Of a stretch of DNA of 64,000 nt, positions 45,442-53,001 are shown piece after piece. The notes beneath the pieces were generated by a model. It saw only the letters and a list, made by a program, of their open reading frames with translations. It ran no database searches and was not told where the DNA came from. Location: assembly GCA_024234395.1 (NCBI GenBank), contig JACKOH010000001.1, forward strand, positions 248,001 to 312,000, read 5' to 3'. This DNA is from Pseudomonadales bacterium. Lineage in GTDB: Bacteria; Pseudomonadota; Gammaproteobacteria; Pseudomonadales; Pseudohongiellaceae. Position numbers and translations under genes: made by a program. Every line of letters begins with the position of its first letter. Position 1 is the first letter of the stretch.

Positions 45442-46110
45442 TTACAGCAGGGTCGGCCTGGGATTGTAGTAATGAGTGCCGCTGGGTAGCTTGAGAATAT
45501 AATCTACCAATTGTTCGTAGTCGCTGTCATTTCCGACCAGATCTATCTGGGTGCTGTTGACGATCAGCAGGGAAGTGGCATCGAAGTAATGGAAAAATTC
45601 CGTGTAGGCTGCATTGAGCTGGTCAAGGTAACTGCGCTCGATATACTGTTCCGAGGTAATCCCGCGCCGTTGAATTCGATGCAGCAGGGTATCGGTAGGG
45701 GCCTGCAGGTAGATAACCAGATCCGGTCTGGGGGCGTCCAGGGTCAGGTGTCGGTAGACATTCTCATAGATCTCGAATTCATCGGGATCCAGAGTCTGGC
45801 GGGCAAAAAGCCGATCCTTGTCGATAAGAAAATCCGCCACCCGCACGGCACTGAACATATCCTCCTGACGCAGTTCCTGAATCTGCTGGGCTCTTTGAAA
45901 CAGGAAGAACAGCTGCGTGGCCAGAGCGTGTTGTCGCCGATCCTGGTAGAAGCGATCCAGGAACGGATTTTCATCGCTTTTTTCCAGCAGTAACTGGTAC
46001 TGAAAGGTAGCTGCCAGGCGTTTGCAGAGGCTGGTTTTTCCCACCCCTATGGGCCCTTCCACAGCGATGTAGCGGGGGGCTCCACGGGTCAGTGTGCTGT
46101 CACTCTTCAC
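45442..46110 (-). CDS. Deoxynucleoside kinase family protein
   Basis: The 222-residue product has the P-loop VEGPIGVGKTSLCKRLA, the ERS-like ENPFLDRFYQD region, the DRLFARQTLD segment and a lid with RIQRRGITSEQYIERSYLD. This matches the deoxynucleoside kinase family (dGK/dCK-like), which phosphorylates salvaged deoxynucleosides. The GTG start overlaps the pcnB stop by four bases (GTGA), so the gene is coupled to pcnB. In Pseudomonas and many relatives, folK occupies this slot between pcnB and panB; no folK is seen here. Confidence 0.87.
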   Translation of the reverse strand: MKSDSTLTRGAPRYIAVEGPIGVGKTSLCKRLAATFQYQLLLEKSDENPFLDRFYQDRRQHALATQLFFLFQRAQQIQELRQEDMFSAVRVADFLIDKDRLFARQTLDPDEFEIYENVYRHLTLDAPRPDLVIYLQAPTDTLLHRIQRRGITSEQYIERSYLDQLNAAYTEFFHYFDATSLLIVNSTQIDLVGNDSDYEQLVDYILKLPSGTHYYNPRPTLL

Positions 46111-47558
46111 GAGTCGTTTCCAGACCGCTTGCGGCGGGGTTTGCGGCGACTGCGCCGGCGCCCGCCCAGGGCATTGGCCAGCGTCAGTTGCTGGTCGGCA
46201 TCACTCGACTGGAAGTCGGTCCACCACTGGCCCAGCCCCGTCAACTCCTCCCCGGATTCTTCGCGCAGCAATAGAAAATCATAGGCTGCCCGGAACCGGG
46301 GGTGCTGATAGGCACTCAGAACACTGCGCTTATTGCGGCGCTGCAGCCGTAACTGCAGTTCCCACATTTCCCGAATCGCAATGGTGAACCGCTTTGGTAT
46401 GGCGGTGTACTGCAGTTGCCGGTCCAGTACCCGGTTGGCAGCGTGTTGCAGCTCCGGAAGTCCGGGAGGTGTGGAGACCAGGTCGTGGCCAAGTTCCTTG
46501 TGCAAGGCAGGCCACAGCAGCGCGGCAAACAGAAAGGCCGGTGTGACGGACTTATCTGCGGCCAGGCGTTGGTCGGTATTGCGCAAGGCGAGGCTGACCA
46601 GGAGGTTTTCCGGACTGTTCCCGTCCGCGAGGCTGTCAAGCGTTGCTGGAAACAGAAAATTGCCGACCCGAAACTGCCGCAGCAGGGCAAAGGTTTTTTC
46701 GCCATAACCGGCGCTCAGCAGCTTGAGAGTCTCGTCGAACAGGCGGGCCGGGGCAATTGATTCCAGCAGATCTGACAACTCGTCTATGGGTTTGCGGGTT
46801 TGTTCCTCGATGTCAAAGCCGAGTTTGGCGGCAAAACGGATGGCTCGCAGAATGCGTACCGGGTCTTCTTTGTAGCGGGTAACAGGGTCGCCGATGATGC
46901 GGATCAAATGATTCTCGATATCCTCCAGACCTGAGCTGAAATCCAGAATGAGGAAGTTTCTGATCGTGTAATAAAGCGCATTAACGGTGAAATCCCGGCG
47001 CACCGCATCCTCATTGATATCACCATAGACATTGTCGCGCAGGATCATTCCAGAACTGGAATGGGCGGAATCAAGGTTTTTAAGCGCCTTATGGCTTCTG
47101 TCGCGGCTGACCTGTTCCGGCTGGTGATGAGCCCTGAAGGTGGTCACTTCGATGATCTCCCGACCAAAGCGGATATGCACGATCTTGAAACGCCTGCCAA
47201 TAATCCGGGCGTTACGGAACAGTTCCCTGAGCTGTTCGGGCGTGGCATTGGTGGCGATATCAAAATCTTTCGGGGTGCCGCCCATCAACAGGTCGCGGAC
47301 ACTGCCGCCCACCAGAAAGGCCTGGTAACCTTCGGCATCCAGTTTATAAAGCACTTTCAGAGCGCTTGGCGAGATTTTCTTGCGTGTGATGCAGTGATTG
47401 TCGCGGGGCACGACCTTGACAGTGTCGGCGTCCAGATCAGCCAGCAGCGGGTCTTCGATCAGTGGATGCCCTGACGGCGCAGGTTTGCTGTCTAGAGAGC
47501 CTTCAGGCGTATTGCTGCCTTTTTTTACAGAACGTGGTTTGAAAAACTTGCTTAGCAT
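46107..47558 (-). CDS. pcnB: Poly(A) polymerase I
   Basis: PcnB adds 3' poly(A) tails to RNA and speeds decay. From ATG 47558 (MLSKFFKPRS) the product has 483 residues. The class II nucleotidyltransferase core has FLVGGSVRDLLMGGTPKDFD with the catalytic Asp pair and TNATPEQLRELFRNARIIGR; ALYYTIRNFLILDF and the RNA-binding part follow. The basic C-terminus (RRRSRRKPRRKRSGN) is typical. A longer frame to 47648 is not supported. Upstream lies the CrcZ-like sRNA, as in Pseudomonas. Confidence 0.93.
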   Translation of the reverse strand: MLSKFFKPRSVKKGSNTPEGSLDSKPAPSGHPLIEDPLLADLDADTVKVVPRDNHCITRKKISPSALKVLYKLDAEGYQAFLVGGSVRDLLMGGTPKDFDIATNATPEQLRELFRNARIIGRRFKIVHIRFGREIIEVTTFRAHHQPEQVSRDRSHKALKNLDSAHSSSGMILRDNVYGDINEDAVRRDFTVNALYYTIRNFLILDFSSGLEDIENHLIRIIGDPVTRYKEDPVRILRAIRFAAKLGFDIEEQTRKPIDELSDLLESIAPARLFDETLKLLSAGYGEKTFALLRQFRVGNFLFPATLDSLADGNSPENLLVSLALRNTDQRLAADKSVTPAFLFAALLWPALHKELGHDLVSTPPGLPELQHAANRVLDRQLQYTAIPKRFTIAIREMWELQLRLQRRNKRSVLSAYQHPRFRAAYDFLLLREESGEELTGLGQWWTDFQSSDADQQLTLANALGGRRRSRRKPRRKRSGNDS

Positions 47559-47724
47559 CCTTGATGAATTCTGTTTTGTTACCGGCTGACAGAATGACCT
47601 GTGCGATCGGCCTGACGGCCGGGTGTGACAGGGATGGGCATAATACAACGATCGGCATCAAAATAGCAGAGTGATGCGGCCGAGAGGTAGCGATAGTTTG
47701 TTTCGGCAGGAAGACTTTGCAGAA

Positions 47725-48005
47725 GGGGAAATACCGAGGGGGTGAATTACACCCCCCAAGGAAGGTAACGTTTTATTATTATTGTTGTTATCTGTTTATT
47801 CTTATTGTTGTTCAGCGGGAGCCGAGCACCGGCTCCACCCAAGCGTTTAAGACGGTATTTCTAGGCGAAGTAACAAGGTGTTTACTTCATACTGCTAAAA
47901 ATCCGAACCTTGTTTTTATTTAAGCACTAACCTTCGTTCTTCAACTCAGTAATGCAATTCTTGTTTTTATTTCGCGATTATTATTCTTGTTTATTGTTAT
48001 TGTCT
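47725..48005 (-). ncRNA. CrcZ-like Hfq/Crc-sequestering small RNA
   Basis: On the minus strand between cbrB-like and pcnB, a transcript from about 48005 would start AGACAATAACAATAAACAAG and hold several AANAANAA motifs: clusters at 48003-47977 (AACAATAA, AACAAGAATAATAA), about 47920-47909 (AAATAAAAACAAG) and 47812-47771 (AACAACAATAAGAATAA and ACAACAATAATAATAA). In Pseudomonas, CrcZ lies in this very position, is driven by CbrB with sigma-54, and uses such CA-rich motifs to trap Hfq with Crc. A sigma-54 promoter lies just upstream and a G/C hairpin ends the segment. No frame in it looks coding. Length (about 280 nt) is shorter than the about 400 nt of P. aeruginosa CrcZ. Confidence 0.78.
47738..47756 (-). 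terminator. Hairpin at the end of the CrcZ-like RNA
   Basis: GGGGGTG (47738-47744) and CACCCCC (47750-47756) form a perfect 7-bp stem with a 5-nt loop. On the minus strand it is followed by TCGGTATTTCCCC, which is only weakly T-rich, so it may stop transcription inefficiently or protect a processed 3' end. Confidence 0.55.
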
Positions 48006-48015
48006 CGGTAATAAG

Positions 48016-48032
48016 TGCACTATCTGTGCCAA
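48016..48032 (-). promoter_or_regulatory. Sigma-54 promoter of the CrcZ-like RNA
   Basis: The minus strand reads TTGGCACAGATAGTGCA, with the -24 GG at 48030-48029 and the -12 GC at 48018-48017 at the required 10-base spacing. It matches the YTGGCACGrNNNTTGCW consensus at all but two positions. The predicted start point is about 48005, directly before the A-rich motifs. The activator is likely the adjacent CbrB-like regulator. Confidence 0.82.
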
Positions 48033-48247
48033 TTGTCAAAAAACTATAATAATCAGTAAGATAAATGTGATCTGGCTAACATCGCAGTGTCCGACTGTCA
48101 CGATTTGTTACTAAATGTCGCGAATTGGGTGTGTAGAAAGGTAGCAGTAACACTTTTATGACACTTTTGTGGCAGTTTCAGGGAGCAGGCTACGCCATTC
48201 ATGGCTGGTCGCTGATAGCGAATTTCGCCTGTTTCAGGGCTTACCGC

Positions 48248-49663
48248 TCAGGCCTGGCTGACCTGCTTTTTCTTGCGTGGCAGACCGAATCGCTGACGCC
48301 GTTCCCACAGACATTTGCGACTGATCCCCAGCTTCTTGGCAAGTTGCGTTTCAGTCATCGAGTCCTGGTGTTCCAGCACAAAGCGCTGAAAATAGTCTTC
48401 CAGTGAGAGTTCTTCGCTGGAGTCGGCACCCGCTGCGGATGCGCTGTCCCTGCGGCTGTCCAACTCCACGTCGCCGTGATCAAAATAATCCGAGTCGATG
48501 GCCAGCAGATCGGTGGTAATTTCTTCGGATTCTGCCAGCACCACGGCCCTTTCAATGGCGTTTTCCAGTTCCCGGACATTGCCGGGCCAGGCGTAACGCT
48601 GAATTGCGTCTCTGGCGTCCTGACTGAACTGCAGACGCTGTGTTTTCAACCGTGTGCAGGTGCGTTGCAGAATAGCCTCTGCCAGCTTCTGGATATCCTC
48701 TTCCCGTTCCCGTAACGGAGGTATCACCAGAGTCATTACGTTGATCCGGTAATAAAGGTCTTCGCGAAAATCCCCCTCATTGACCAGCTGTTTCAGGTCC
48801 CGGTGGGTGGCAGCTACCAGCCTGACATCAACCTTCCGGGACTGCACGGACCCGACTTTCCGGATTTCATTTTCCTGTAGTACCCGCAGCAGTCGCGCCT
48901 GGGCCTCAAGGGGAAGTTCCCCGATCTCATCAAGGAACAGGGTGCTGCCATCGGCGGCTTCAACAAGGCCGGTTCTGGTCGATGTGGCGCCGGTAAATGC
49001 ACCTTTCTCATGGCCGAACAGTTCAGATTCAATGAGGTTTTCCGGGATGGCCGCACAGTTTACCGAGATCATGTCCTCGTGGCGGCGGCTGCTGAGCTTG
49101 TGTATTGCCTGGGCTACCAGTTCCTTGCCGGTGCCGGATTCGCCATTGATAAGTACCGTTGAGTCGGTCATGGCGACTTTGCTGATGCGCCGGAACAGTT
49201 CCTGCATCGGCTGGCAACTGCCGATCATACCGGGAATGACCGGCTCGTTGAGTTCGGGTTGGCTCGGCGCTGAACCGGCAGTTGCTACTGGTCTGGCGAC
49301 AGGCTTTTTCCGTTCCCGGATAATACGGGCGACGGTTTCGATAATTTCGCTGTGTTCAAAGGGTTTGGCGATGTAGTCGACGGCCCCCATTTTCATTGAA
49401 TCAACCGCGGAACGAAGACTGGAGTAACTGGTCATGATCAATACCGGAGTGCTGGTGGCCTTGATCAGATCGGTCCCCGGCGCACCGGGCAGACGCAGGT
49501 CACTGATGATGACGTCAAAACTGTCCACATCATAACGTTCCACTGAGTCCTTGACAGATTCCGCTTCCGAAACTTTGTAATCATGACGCTCCAGCAGGCG
49601 CCGCAGAGCAGTCCTGATAATCGGTTCGTCTTCAACAACTAGAATCTGATTTCCGTTTGACAT
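48248..49663 (-). CDS. cbrB: Sigma-54-dependent response regulator, CbrB-like
   Basis: The 471-residue product has a receiver domain (1-120, phospho-acceptor Asp55 in IISDLRLPG), a sigma-54 AAA domain (about 145-380) with GESGTGKELVAQAIH and ESELFGHEKGAFTGAT (the sigma-54 contact loop), and a Fis-type helix-turn-helix ending SRKCLWERRQRFGLPRKKK. The C-terminal text and the position between a sensor kinase and crcZ-pcnB point to CbrB rather than NtrC. CbrB activates crcZ and carbon/nitrogen use genes. The start is 60 nt after the kinase stop, so the two are one operon. Confidence 0.87.
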   Translation of the reverse strand: MSNGNQILVVEDEPIIRTALRRLLERHDYKVSEAESVKDSVERYDVDSFDVIISDLRLPGAPGTDLIKATSTPVLIMTSYSSLRSAVDSMKMGAVDYIAKPFEHSEIIETVARIIRERKKPVARPVATAGSAPSQPELNEPVIPGMIGSCQPMQELFRRISKVAMTDSTVLINGESGTGKELVAQAIHKLSSRRHEDMISVNCAAIPENLIESELFGHEKGAFTGATSTRTGLVEAADGSTLFLDEIGELPLEAQARLLRVLQENEIRKVGSVQSRKVDVRLVAATHRDLKQLVNEGDFREDLYYRINVMTLVIPPLREREEDIQKLAEAILQRTCTRLKTQRLQFSQDARDAIQRYAWPGNVRELENAIERAVVLAESEEITTDLLAIDSDYFDHGDVELDSRRDSASAAGADSSEELSLEDYFQRFVLEHQDSMTETQLAKKLGISRKCLWERRQRFGLPRKKKQVSQA

Positions 49664-49723
49664 AGGAACTTATCGGTTACTGATCTCCGCCCGCAATTGT
49701 GCAATTGATTGCATTCTAAGTAC

Positions 49724-51106
49724 TCAATTTTCTGGCCCGGTATGCTCACGGATTTCGCCATTCCAGAAGGCTTTCTCTTCCTGCTGCCCGGGCCGGGGAT
49801 CTTCACTTGATCCGCCCGGAAGCGTCACTATTACGCGGGTTCCGCGGTTGGTATCCCGTTGTGCCGGACTTATTATATCAATATTACCTGCCAAATCTTC
49901 CACTATACTGTAAACCAGAGAAAGTCCCAGTCCGGTGCCTTTGCCGGGCTCCTTGGTAGTGAAAAACGGGTCAAAGACCCGATCTCTCACGGCGGGAGGT
50001 ATGCCGACACCTTCGTCTTCTATCACAATGGCGACCTGGTCGCTGTCACCGGTGCAAAGAATACGAACCGTGGTGTCAGGCTGACTGGCGTCACGGCTGT
50101 TGTTGATGAGGTTGAGCAGCACCTGCAACATGCGCTGAAAGTCGCCCCGTATCGAGATTGCCTGCGGGCAGTCGATCTCATAGTTGATTGGCTTTCCTTT
50201 TTTGTCGAGCGAAATCAGCGTGATGGCTTCGTCAATACAGTCCCTGACGCTGAACACTTCCGAAGCGGACTTGTCAGTAGGTGAGCCCGCGTGGGCGAAA
50301 TTGACAAGCGATTGCACAATCCTGGATGTTCTTTCGGTCTGTTCGACGATCTGTCTGGCCATGTGGCGTAATTCTTCATCCTGATATTCGTCACGGATGT
50401 TCTGGGCAAGGCAGGCAATTCCGGTTATCGGGTTACCGATTTCGTGTGCCACTCCGGCCGCCAGGCGTCCGATTGAAGCCAATCGCTCGCTATGGGTGAG
50501 GCTTGCTTCCAGTATTTCGACTTCAGTCACATCCTCCAGCAGGAGCAGAATGCCGTCGTTTGCAGGATCTTCTGACAGGCTTCCGCCGATCAGGGATTTA
50601 TGCAGGTTTACCGTTCTTTTTTTACCATTAAGTTCGAAACTCTGCTTGTAGAGGTGAGTGTAGTCACTTTCGACGAAGTTATGCAGCAGGGACAGCCAGG
50701 GCTCCTCAAGGTCGGTCAGTCTGGTTCCCTGGATCTGCTCTGCACTGATCGATGTCATTCTTTCGAGAGCACGGTTCCAGGTGATTATTTTTTCATCTGA
50801 ATTCAGGGCGCAGACCCCAAGGGGCAGGTCTAACAGTATTTGTTTCTGGTGCTTGCGAAGGGCCCTGATTTCCTCGGCCATCTTTTCCAGTCGGTCCGTG
50901 TTGTGTGTACTGCCAGGCCGGGATTTCTGGTCGGGAAGCGATTGGTCACGCCTCTGATAGGCCCAGATAACGATGATGGCAACCAGCACCCCCAGGGTAA
51001 ATATTTCCAGCAGGGGTGCGCTGGGCACTCCCGGAAGCCTGGAAATTATCAGCACCAGTGCAGCGATGAAGGCGGTGGTGGTGATCAATGGGCGGGGTAT
51101 TATCAC
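49724..51106 (-). CDS. Sensor histidine kinase, CbrA-like kinase core without SLC5 domain
   Basis: The 460-residue product has two N-terminal membrane helices (about 7-25 and 31-49), a PAS domain (about 85-195), a HisKA domain with His221 in GVAHEIGNPITGIACLAQNI and a HATPase domain (NLINNSRDA, EDEGVGIPP, GTGLGLSLVYS). The text around the His and the gene position match Pseudomonas CbrA. However, CbrA carries a large SLC5-type transporter domain of about 500 residues that is absent here, replaced by two helices. It is cotranscribed with the CbrB-like gene and starts 18 nt after gluQ. Confidence 0.82.
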   Translation of the reverse strand: MIIPRPLITTTAFIAALVLIISRLPGVPSAPLLEIFTLGVLVAIIVIWAYQRRDQSLPDQKSRPGSTHNTDRLEKMAEEIRALRKHQKQILLDLPLGVCALNSDEKIITWNRALERMTSISAEQIQGTRLTDLEEPWLSLLHNFVESDYTHLYKQSFELNGKKRTVNLHKSLIGGSLSEDPANDGILLLLEDVTEVEILEASLTHSERLASIGRLAAGVAHEIGNPITGIACLAQNIRDEYQDEELRHMARQIVEQTERTSRIVQSLVNFAHAGSPTDKSASEVFSVRDCIDEAITLISLDKKGKPINYEIDCPQAISIRGDFQRMLQVLLNLINNSRDASQPDTTVRILCTGDSDQVAIVIEDEGVGIPPAVRDRVFDPFFTTKEPGKGTGLGLSLVYSIVEDLAGNIDIISPAQRDTNRGTRVIVTLPGGSSEDPRPGQQEEKAFWNGEIREHTGPEN

Positions 51107-51124
51107 ACCGGTTTCCTTAGGAAT

Positions 51125-52030
51125 CTAAAGAGGTAGACCATGTTGCGGAATAGTAGCCAACTTGGGTATTGCCTGTATATCCCAATGTTCGATTGCCCAA
51201 TCCAGTTGCTCACTGACGCCAAGCTCATGGTGTTTCCGGGGCGGATTCTGCCCCAGAAATCTGATTGCCGCGTGTAGAATCGAACGTCTTTCGCTGCGGC
51301 TGACCGGATCGGCAAAATGCTGCTTACTCAGTTTCTGGCCGAGTTCATTGGTAATGACCGGGACATGCCCATAGACAGGGCTCGGGTAACCCAGACACGA
51401 TTGTAGAAACATCTGACGTGGGGTGGAATCCATTAGATCGCAGCCGCGAACTATATGAGTAATGTTCTGGTAGGCGTCGTCCACTACTACCGCCAATTGA
51501 TAGGCGAACAGCCCGTCCTTGCGCCTGACGATGAAATCGCCTGTTTCCTTTGCCAGATGGTAGTGCCGGACACCCTGGATAAGGTCGTTGAATTCGATGA
51601 GTTGATCCGGCACCGCTATCCGGATGGCCACTTTTTTACCTGCTTTGGGAGGATGAAATCTGCAGGTTCCGTCATAAATGGCACCCATCTCCCTGACCTG
51701 TTGCCGGGAACATCCGCAGGAGAAACACAGGTGGCGATCCTGCAATGTTGTCAGGGCCGCCTGATAGGCTGCCAGCCTGGAACTCTGATATAAGACCGGT
51801 TGATCGGACTGCATGCCGTAGTCCGCAAGTTGCTGCAGAATAATCCCGGCAGCACCCGGTGGTTCGCGGTCGGGGTCGAGATCCTCCATGCGAATCAGCC
51901 ACAGCCCCCGGTGGGCCCTGGCATCCAGATAACTGGCAACGGCCGTCACCAGGGAACCGAAATGCAGGGGGCCACTGGGAGAGGGAGCAAAGCGCCCGAT
52001 ATATCCCGTGGATTGGATCGATTCACTCAT
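51125..52030 (-). CDS. gluQ: Glutamyl-Q tRNA(Asp) synthetase
   Basis: GluQ attaches glutamate to the queuosine base of tRNA-Asp. The 301-residue product resembles the catalytic half of glutamyl-tRNA synthetase: GRFAPSPSGPLHFGSLVTAV with the HIGH-like motif, a zinc-binding Cys set (CFSCGCSRQQV with a later Cys) and the KMSKS-like GQKLSKQHFAD. The anticodon-binding domain is lacking, as expected. It follows dksA, the usual neighbour in gammaproteobacteria, with a strong hairpin in between. Confidence 0.94.
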   Translation of the reverse strand: MSESIQSTGYIGRFAPSPSGPLHFGSLVTAVASYLDARAHRGLWLIRMEDLDPDREPPGAAGIILQQLADYGMQSDQPVLYQSSRLAAYQAALTTLQDRHLCFSCGCSRQQVREMGAIYDGTCRFHPPKAGKKVAIRIAVPDQLIEFNDLIQGVRHYHLAKETGDFIVRRKDGLFAYQLAVVVDDAYQNITHIVRGCDLMDSTPRQMFLQSCLGYPSPVYGHVPVITNELGQKLSKQHFADPVSRSERRSILHAAIRFLGQNPPRKHHELGVSEQLDWAIEHWDIQAIPKLATIPQHGLPL

Positions 52031-52100
52031 GGGGGGATGCGGGTCTGCGGGAGCGAAGAATCAGGCAGGCGCAGTCATTTCTTAACAGACGAGGTATTCC

Positions 52101-52124
52101 GGGAGGGTGGTTCTCCACCCTCCC
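52101..52124 (-). terminator. Strong hairpin between dksA and gluQ
   Basis: GGGAGGGTGG (52101-52110) and CCACCCTCCC (52115-52124) form a perfect 10-bp stem with a 4-nt loop, 24 nt after the dksA stop. There is no T tract, so it is more likely a partial terminator or an RNA-stability element that lets dksA exceed gluQ expression. Confidence 0.55.
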
Positions 52125-52147
52125 TGGCTGGCCGGGAGACGGCCGGA

Positions 52148-52591
52148 TCAGGTGCGTAACTGCTTTTCCTTGATTTCGTCCAGGGTCTTGCAGTCGATGC
52201 ACTTGTCGGCGGTTGGCCTGGCTTCCAATCTTCTGATACCAATCTCGATCCCGCAGGACTCACAGTAACCGTAGTCGTCCTGGGCGATGGCTTCAATGGT
52301 ATTGTCGATTTTCTTGATCAGTTTGCGTTCCCGGTCGCGGGTACGCAATTCCAGGCTGAACTCTTCTTCCTGCGTGGCACGATCTGCCGGGTCCGGGTAG
52401 TTGGCTGCCTCGTCCTGCAGATGATGTACCGTACGGTCAACTTCCTGCATCAATTGATTGCGCCAGTCCAGCAGGATTCTCTTGAAATGCTCCCGCTGTT
52501 TTTCGTTCATATAGGTCTCGCCCCGTTTGGGTTTATACGGAACGAAGTTTTTCAGCACTGGACTCGATTCGCTAGTTTGAGCTTTGGACAT
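52148..52591 (-). CDS. dksA: RNA polymerase-binding transcription factor DksA
   Basis: DksA binds in the RNA polymerase secondary channel and works with ppGpp in the stringent response. The 147-residue product has the N-terminal helices (YMNEKQREHFKRILLDWRNQ), the coiled-coil with the tip Asp/Ala motif DPADRATQEEEF, and the four-Cys zinc finger (CESCGIEIG and CIDCKTLDEI). The coiled-coil tip sequence DPADRA includes the key DxxDxA pattern. Length and all motifs are canonical. Confidence 0.97.
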   Translation of the reverse strand: MSKAQTSESSPVLKNFVPYKPKRGETYMNEKQREHFKRILLDWRNQLMQEVDRTVHHLQDEAANYPDPADRATQEEEFSLELRTRDRERKLIKKIDNTIEAIAQDDYGYCESCGIEIGIRRLEARPTADKCIDCKTLDEIKEKQLRT

Positions 52592-53001
52592 AATTCACAA
52601 TGCCTCTTTAACCACAGGGGTTAACAAGTGACCCCGATGACATTCTGTTCAATGACAACCCGGGATCCGGAAAGCCGGTCATTCTGTTTCGTGGTGCCGG
52701 TTGCTCTGCTTCATGGAGAGAGTACGCTGCCTGTCCAGCACCACCCCGATTCAGGTGATTTTCAGAAAGCTGCGTAAACTACCAGATTCTCCTGCCGGAT
52801 TCCATAAAAAAATTCGTTTCTCCGCGCATCTCGAGACATTGGTCAAAATTCAGAAATATCAGCAGGTTAAAGAAACTGTTTAGTGGCTGTTAGACTTACG
52901 GCCGCCGATTGAAAAGGGCTGGGCTCAGGCAGGATTATCTGCTGAGGGTCCCGGTAACGGGAATGCTACCGGCAATTCAGGCAGACAGGACTGTGAATTT
53001 C
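52592..53001. other. Divergent intergenic region dksA / aminotransferase
   Basis: About 410 nt without a supported gene. It must hold the dksA promoter (minus) and the aminotransferase promoter (plus). A 60-codon frame at 52701-52883 has no ribosome binding site or family resemblance. I see no strong hairpin. Confidence 0.5.

Noticed and set aside
47559..47648. N-terminal extension of pcnB
   Set aside because: The added 30 residues have low-complexity polar content unlike the family, and MLSKFFKPRS at 47558 is a typical start.
47717..47923. Plus-strand frame of 68 codons
   Set aside because: It runs antisense to the CrcZ-like RNA, has AT-driven composition and no ribosome binding site.
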